A stretch of DNA of 64,000 nt from contig NZ_CP082269.1 of assembly GCF_019880405.1 (NCBI RefSeq), forward strand, positions 3,038,001-3,102,000, given 5' to 3'. The notes under the pieces were generated by a model. That model had not been told where the DNA came from. It made no database searches and saw only the letters and a list, made by a program, of their open reading frames with translations. The position numbers and the translations under genes were made by a program. Below are positions 59,743 through 64,000 of this stretch, piece by piece; the stretch's first letter is position 1; each line of letters opens with the position of its first letter. The DNA comes from Enterobacter sp. C2. Lineage in GTDB: Bacteria; Pseudomonadota; Gammaproteobacteria; Enterobacterales; Enterobacteriaceae.

Positions 59743-60696
59743 ATGAAAGCAATCGCACGACTCTTACCCGGTGATGCCATCATCCGCCTGCAGTGCGTGA
59801 TCATTATCGTCGTTGCCGTGGTCTTCTCGGCGCTGCTGGGCAGCCGCTTCTTCAGCGTTGCTAACTTCCAGTCCATCACCTCGCAGCTGCCGATCCTCGG
59901 TATGCTGGCGCTGGGAATGGGCATCACCATGCTCACTGGCGGCATTAACCTGTCGATTATCGCTGGCGCTAACGCCTGCTCGCTGGTGATGGCGGCGGTG
60001 ATCGTCAGCCATCCGGATAATCCACTATTTCTGGCGCTGGCCCTGCTGGCCGGGGCGGCGGTAGCGGTAGCGATCGGCACGCTGAACGGGGCGCTGATCG
60101 CCTGGGTAGGCGTATCCCCTATCCTCGCCACGCTCGGCACCATGACGCTGATCTCCGGCCTCAATATTCTGCTCTCTAACGGGACGGTGATCTCCGGCTT
60201 CCCGGCAGCGATCCAGTTCCTGGGCAATGCCACCGTGGTGGGCATTCCCGTGGCGCTGCTGCTCTTCTTATTGGTGGCGGTGCTGCTGTGGGTTCTGCTG
60301 GAGCACACCACTCTCGGGCGCAGCCTCTATCTGGTGGGCTCTAACGAGCAGGCCACACGCTACAGCGGCGTGAATACCGTCCGCGTGCAGATTGCTGTGT
60401 ATGTCATCTCCGCCCTGCTCGGCTGGGTCGCCGCCATTTTGATGATGGCGAAATTTAACTCGGCAAAGGCTGGCTACGGCGAATCCTATCTGCTGGTGAC
60501 CATTCTCGCCTCGGTGTTGGGCGGCATTAACCCCGACGGCGGATTTGGCCGCATTGTCGGCCTGGTGCTGGCTCTCATCGTGCTGCAGATGCTGGAAAGT
60601 GGCTTTAATCTGCTGGGGATCAGCAGCTATCTGACCATGGCGCTGTGGGGTGCCGTGCTGATCCTCTTTATTGCATTACAGAATCGTAAAGCCTGA
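59743..60696 (+). CDS. ABC sugar transporter permease 2
   Basis: A 317-aa permease homologous to permease 1, with the coupling loop TTLGRSLYLVGSNEQATRYSGVN and the variant signature GGINPDGGFGRIVGLVLAL. I chose the ATG at 59743 (GGGAG 7 bp upstream) over an in-frame start inside permease 1. Two permease genes imply a heterodimeric channel, as in Lsr and Ytf transporters. Confidence 0.92.
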   Translation: MKAIARLLPGDAIIRLQCVIIIVVAVVFSALLGSRFFSVANFQSITSQLPILGMLALGMGITMLTGGINLSIIAGANACSLVMAAVIVSHPDNPLFLALALLAGAAVAVAIGTLNGALIAWVGVSPILATLGTMTLISGLNILLSNGTVISGFPAAIQFLGNATVVGIPVALLLFLLVAVLLWVLLEHTTLGRSLYLVGSNEQATRYSGVNTVRVQIAVYVISALLGWVAAILMMAKFNSAKAGYGESYLLVTILASVLGGINPDGGFGRIVGLVLALIVLQMLESGFNLLGISSYLTMALWGAVLILFIALQNRKA

Positions 60697-60713
60697 TGTC
60701 AGGAGAACAAATT

Positions 60714-62351
60714 ATGGCGAGTTACTTCATTGGTGTGGATGTAGGCACAGGGAGCGCCCGGGCGGGCGTATTTGATCTTAACGGCAGAATGGTCAGTCAG
60801 GCCAGCCGGGCCATTGAAATGTATCGTCCGCAGGCTGATTTCGTTGAGCAGTCCTCCGACAATATCTGGCAGATGGTATGCAACGCGGTGCGCGATGCGG
60901 TGAACCAGGCGGATATCAATCCCATTCAGGTGAAAGGTCTGGGGTTTGACGCTACCTGCTCGCTGGTGGTGCTGGATAAAGAGGGTAAGCCGCTGACGAT
61001 CAGTCCCTCCGGGCGCAGTGAGCAGAATATTATCGTCTGGATGGATCACCGCGCCATTACCCAGGCCGATCGTATCAACGCCCTGCACCACCGGGTGCTG
61101 GACTACGTCGGCGGGATTATCTCCCCCGAGATGCAGACCCCGAAGCTGCTGTGGCTGAAGCAGCACATGCCGAATACCTGGGCCAACGCGGGTTACTATT
61201 TTGACCTGCCGGATTTCCTTACCTGGCGCGCCACGGATGACGATACGCGCTCGCTCTGCTCTACGGTCTGCAAATGGACCTACATGGGCCATGAGGATAA
61301 GTGGGACGGCAGCTATTTCCGCCAGATTGGGCTGGAGGATCTGCTTGAGCACGACGCGGAGAAAATTGGCCGCTACGTTAAAACCATGGGCGAACCGCTC
61401 GGCCACGGCCTGACGCAGCGTGCCGCCAGTGAGATGGGGCTGATCCCCGGCACCGCGGTGAGCGTGTCGATTATCGATGCCCATGCAGGTACCCTCGGCA
61501 CGTTGGGAGCCAGCGGCGTCTCTGGCGAGGTGGCGGATTTCGATCGGCGCGTGGCGCTGATTGGCGGTACCTCGACGGGTCATATGGCGATCTCCCAGCA
61601 GCCGCGCTTTATCGGTGGCGTCTGGGGGCCTTACTACTCGGCGGTGCTGCCTGACTACTGGCTTAACGAAGGCGGTCAGTCGGCGACCGGGGCGCTGATC
61701 GACCATATTATTCAGTCTCACCCCTGCTACGAAACCCTGCTGGCGCAGGCTAAAACCCAGGGGCAGACCATCTATGAAATACTCAACGCCCTGCTGCGCA
61801 AGATGGCCGGCGAGCCGGAGGATATCGCTTTCCTGACCCGCGATATTCATATTCTGCCCTACTTCCACGGCAACCGCTCGCCGCGCGCTAACCCGACGTT
61901 AACCGGGGTGATTAGCGGTCTGAAGCTCTCCCGTACGCCGGAGGATATGGCCCTGCACTATCTGGCAACTATCCAGGCGATTGCCCTCGGTACCCGGCAC
62001 ATTATTGAGACTATGAATCAGACTGGCTATACCATCGACACCATTATGGCCAGCGGCGGCGGCACCAAGAACCCGATCTTTGTGCAGGAGCACGCTAACG
62101 CTACCGGTTGCGCGATGCTGCTGCCGGAAGAGAGTGAAGCCATGCTGCTCGGCGGTGCGATGATGGGCACGCTTGCGGCGGGCGTGTTCGAAACCTTCCC
62201 GGAGGCGATGTCGGCCATGAGCCGGATCGGTAAGACCGTCACGCCGCAGACCAATAAGATCAAGCAGTACTACGACCGCAAGTACAAGGTGTTCCACGCG
62301 ATGTATGAGGATCACATGAAGTACCGCCAGCTGATGCAGGAGGGCGCATGA
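60714..62351 (+). CDS. FGGY-family pentulose kinase (D-ribulokinase-like)
   Basis: A 545-aa FGGY kinase. The N-terminal phosphate loop is FIGVDVGTGSARAGVFD, and the C-terminal ATP site is SGGGTKNPIFVQEHAN. WMDHRAITQADRINA and GGTSTGHMAISQQPRFIGGV place it in the D-ribulose/FGGY (5C-CHO kinase) branch, not in xylulo- or glycerol kinase. AGGAG lies 8 bp before the ATG. Its product should feed the SIS enzyme next to it. Actual substrate untested. Confidence 0.88.
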   Translation: MASYFIGVDVGTGSARAGVFDLNGRMVSQASRAIEMYRPQADFVEQSSDNIWQMVCNAVRDAVNQADINPIQVKGLGFDATCSLVVLDKEGKPLTISPSGRSEQNIIVWMDHRAITQADRINALHHRVLDYVGGIISPEMQTPKLLWLKQHMPNTWANAGYYFDLPDFLTWRATDDDTRSLCSTVCKWTYMGHEDKWDGSYFRQIGLEDLLEHDAEKIGRYVKTMGEPLGHGLTQRAASEMGLIPGTAVSVSIIDAHAGTLGTLGASGVSGEVADFDRRVALIGGTSTGHMAISQQPRFIGGVWGPYYSAVLPDYWLNEGGQSATGALIDHIIQSHPCYETLLAQAKTQGQTIYEILNALLRKMAGEPEDIAFLTRDIHILPYFHGNRSPRANPTLTGVISGLKLSRTPEDMALHYLATIQAIALGTRHIIETMNQTGYTIDTIMASGGGTKNPIFVQEHANATGCAMLLPEESEAMLLGGAMMGTLAAGVFETFPEAMSAMSRIGKTVTPQTNKIKQYYDRKYKVFHAMYEDHMKYRQLMQEGA

Positions 62352-62947
62352 GTTTATCGTGGCAGCAGGCAACCGCCGCCTGGGGTATCTATAGCGAGGC
62401 GTTGGCTGGGCTCGGTCAACACCTCAGCGAGCCGCAGTGGGAGGCGCTGCTGGCCGAACTGCGCGGTTGCAAAGGCAAGATTGTCGTGACGGGAGTCGGT
62501 ACCTCCGGCATCGCGGCGCGTAAGATTGCCCATATGCTGGCCTGCGTAGAGCGCCCAGCGATCTACCTGAACGCCACCGACGCGGCCCACGGCGATCTGG
62601 GCTTTTTACGCGCCGATGACCTGATGATCATGCTCTCACGCGGGGGGAACTCCGACGAACTGACGCGCCTGCTGCCAGGGCTTGCGGCCCGCAGCGTGCC
62701 GCTGGTTAGCGTGACCGAGAACGCCGATTCGGCGATTGCTCACGCCTCCCGGCTGGTGATCTCTACCGGCGTGCAACGTGAGATCGATCCGCTGAATATG
62801 CTGGCAACCACCTCCATCGTGCTGGCACTGGCGATTTTTGATGCCGCCTGCGCCTGCCTGATGAGCGAGAGTGGGTATTCAAAAGAGAGCCTGCTGGCAG
62901 TGCATCCCGGCGGCGACGTGGGCGTTACGCTGCGCAGCGAGCGGTAA
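62348..62947 (+). CDS. SIS-domain sugar-phosphate isomerase, KdsD/GutQ-like
   Basis: A 199-aa single SIS domain (IVVTGVGTSGIAARKIAHML; LNATDAAHGDLGFLRADDL; LSRGGNSDEL). It resembles the isomerase part of KdsD/GutQ (arabinose 5-phosphate/ribulose 5-phosphate) but lacks their CBS tail, and ends with AVHPGGDVGVTLRSER like the KdsD linker. It overlaps the kinase by 4 bp. In context it should interconvert the kinase product; 6-phospho-3-hexuloisomerase-like activity is an alternative. Confidence 0.85.
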   Translation: MSLSWQQATAAWGIYSEALAGLGQHLSEPQWEALLAELRGCKGKIVVTGVGTSGIAARKIAHMLACVERPAIYLNATDAAHGDLGFLRADDLMIMLSRGGNSDELTRLLPGLAARSVPLVSVTENADSAIAHASRLVISTGVQREIDPLNMLATTSIVLALAIFDAACACLMSESGYSKESLLAVHPGGDVGVTLRSER

Positions 62948-62977
62948 CACGCTCACAGCCACTGTTTTTGCGGGTTT

Positions 62978-63060
62978 TGTAGGCTGGGCAAGCGAAGCAC
63001 CGCCCGGCGTTTGCAGCGAGCAGTGAAATGCCCGGCGGCGCGTTGCTTGCCGGGCCTACA
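62978..63060. repeat. BIME-like pair of inverted REP units
   Basis: TGTAGGC at 62978 and GCCTACA at 63054 are the outer inverted ends; each half contains its own REP hairpin (GCTGGGC/GCCCGGC and GCCCGGC/GCCGGGC). It follows the last gene of the sugar operon. Confidence 0.7.
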
Positions 63061-63120
63061 GGCTAGTGCATGACCTGATGCAAAAAAGCCACCTTGGACA
63101 TAATGCCAATCGATTACGAT

Positions 63121-63151
63121 CCGGAAATGCTCATTCATTTCCGGATTTTTT
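63121..63151 (+). terminator. Rho-independent terminator of the sugar operon
   Basis: CCGGAAATG and CATTTCCGG form a perfect 9-bp stem followed by ATTTTTTT on the plus strand. It lies 174 bp after the SIS gene, beyond the BIME. Confidence 0.85.
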
Positions 63152-63234
63152 ATGACTACTACTCAGGCGACTTTCTGTTATCTGGTTACAGACGGTAATT
63201 TAATGTAAGTAACATAATAATCATAATGTTAATG

Positions 63235-63260
63235 CGGCCTGCAGGGCCGTTACTTTTTTT
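63235..63260 (+). terminator. Second terminator-like hairpin
   Basis: CGGCC and GGCCG pair across 5 bases, followed by TTACTTTTTTT. It lies 84 bp after the operon terminator and before the PAAR gene. The 63152-63234 interval between the two has no ORF; a small RNA ending here or a gene remnant are both possible. Confidence 0.5.
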
Positions 63261-63326
63261 GAATAACATCACCTGTCGGCGTTATTATTACCCTGACGTT
63301 TATCCTTATTGATAAAGGGGTTTTAT

Positions 63327-63428
63327 GTGGCAAAGCACTATAATAATGAGCTGACATCTGAGTTGCTGGCTCAACTTAACAGGCCATCTCATACACCTGA
63401 GCATGAGGGTCAAAATAATGGCAACTAA
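63327..63428 (+). CDS. Possible 33-aa small ORF overlapping the PAAR start
   Basis: Starting with GTG and preceded by AAAGGGG at 6 bp, it encodes a hydrophilic peptide beginning VAKHYNNELTSELLAQLNRP and ends 8 bp inside the PAAR gene. It may be a leader peptide that couples translation, or the tail of a decayed gene. No family recognised. Confidence 0.3.
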   Translation: MAKHYNNELTSELLAQLNRPSHTPEHEGQNNGN

Positions 63429-64000
63429 CCGTGCTATATGGAATGGCATACCACAAGGACTTGATGGCGACCGTACGACAACAGGTTCATATGCGATAAG
63501 TTCTTTACCGAATTTCAGTACTGAGGGAATAGGCGCACTTCGACATGGGGATAAAACAACCTCGTGTCCGGTCTGCGGTCAGGTCGGTGAACTTATCGGT
63601 AATATTCCATTCGTTATTCTTCATGGGCGATGCGCTGCGGGGAATAATGCTGTGGTTACCTGTGGTTGCCCCTCTGGTTCAAATCGTCTTATCTCCCCTG
63701 CCGGGCCTGTAGGCAGGAGTAGGCCGCAAAGTACTAAGATAGTGAGTCAACCTCAACCCATTCAGTTTGCGCAGACAGCTAAAGTCCCTCCTCAGACACC
63801 TCCTTCACTAATACCTATTACAACACAATCTAAAAAGCCCCATACTCCTGTTGATGCGGGTTACTGTATTCTTCCCTATGGCGCAACGGCTAAAGGTTAT
63901 GAATCATGGTTATTCAATGACGAATCCGTACCCGGTACAAAAGCCCTTTATCATTCGCTGAATGGTTCAGAGGAATATAAAGCAGGTTCTCTCCTATTAA
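63418..64000 (+). CDS. PAAR-domain protein, 3' end outside the window
   Basis: An open frame from 63418 to the window edge (at least 194 residues, no stop). Residues 35-95 are PAAR-like: ALRHGDKTTSCPVCGQ, then GNIPFVILHGRCAAGNN and VTCGCPSGSNRLI, with cysteine pairs. PAAR proteins cap the VgrG spike of type VI secretion systems. Residues 96-145 form a Pro/Gln/Thr-rich linker, and a new domain begins at DAGYCILPYGATAKGYESW, probably an effector. GAGGGT precedes the ATG; an in-frame ATG at 63403 is an alternative. Confidence 0.8.
   Translation, partial: MATNRAIWNGIPQGLDGDRTTTGSYAISSLPNFSTEGIGALRHGDKTTSCPVCGQVGELIGNIPFVILHGRCAAGNNAVVTCGCPSGSNRLISPAGPVGRSRPQSTKIVSQPQPIQFAQTAKVPPQTPPSLIPITTQSKKPHTPVDAGYCILPYGATAKGYESWLFNDESVPGTKALYHSLNGSEEYKAGSLLL

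Noticed and set aside
62348-62947. Reading the SIS gene as a second RpiR regulator
   Set aside because: It has no N-terminal helix-turn-helix; the SIS fold begins almost at once and the ending matches KdsD-like isomerases.
1-64000. CRISPR arrays, tRNA or rRNA genes, insertion sequences, prophage genes
   Set aside because: No spaced direct repeats, cloverleaf or rRNA sequence, transposase, integrase or phage structural gene was seen in any frame.

Overview
The window is enterobacterial chromosome with the gene order found near 56-57 min of Escherichia coli K-12 (ppk-ppx-yfgF-yfgG ... guaAB-xseA ... der-bamB-yfgM-hisS-ispG-rodZ-rlmN-ndk-pbpC-yfhM ... sseA-sseB-pepB-isc-trmJ-suhB ... csiE-hcaT). 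Backbone proteins match the E. coli products over their full length. Accessory content differs from K-12 and suggests an Enterobacter/Lelliottia/Klebsiella-like member of Enterobacteriaceae; the genus cannot be fixed from this window.

Backbone regions: polyphosphate metabolism (ppk, ppx), a c-di-GMP phosphodiesterase (yfgF) behind a likely FNR site, GMP synthesis (guaBA), exonuclease VII large subunit (xseA), a ribosome/outer-membrane/aminoacylation/isoprenoid/shape run (der to rodZ), rlmN, ndk, the periplasmic pair pbpC-yfhM, and the complete isc iron-sulfur assembly locus with two IscR-type sites in front of iscR and a structured iscR-iscS junction.

Accessory blocks, relative to E. coli K-12: (A) 6.0-9.7 kb, a LysR regulator with a divergent MFS exporter, a GNAT acetyltransferase, a small membrane protein and a DUF943 protein, in place of yfgH/yfgI; (B) 14.4-15.6 kb, an MFS transporter between xseA and yfgJ; (C) 15.8-20.4 kb, an orphan exported protein, a tandem pair of paralogous membrane-anchored proteins flanked by 52-bp direct repeats, a POT peptide transporter, and a two-gene toxin-antitoxin-like operon with a Panacea/SocA (DUF4065) protein; (D) 37.3-41.9 kb, an alpha-glucoside PTS (EIICB), a GH4 phospho-glycosidase and an RpiR regulator placed on both sides of sseA; (E) 51.6-53.2 kb, a ZevAB-like metal transport pair; (F) 56.2-62.9 kb, a six-gene ABC sugar uptake operon with an LsrB-like binding protein, FGGY kinase and SIS isomerase, followed by a PAAR-domain protein that runs off the window.

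The most interesting items are the Panacea operon, the repeat-flanked paralogue cassette that carries a duplicate of the neighbouring transporter's 3' end, the unassigned ABC-kinase-SIS sugar operon, and the PAAR protein with a C-terminal extension at the right edge. All functional statements rest on reading the translations and on family knowledge; no search was run.
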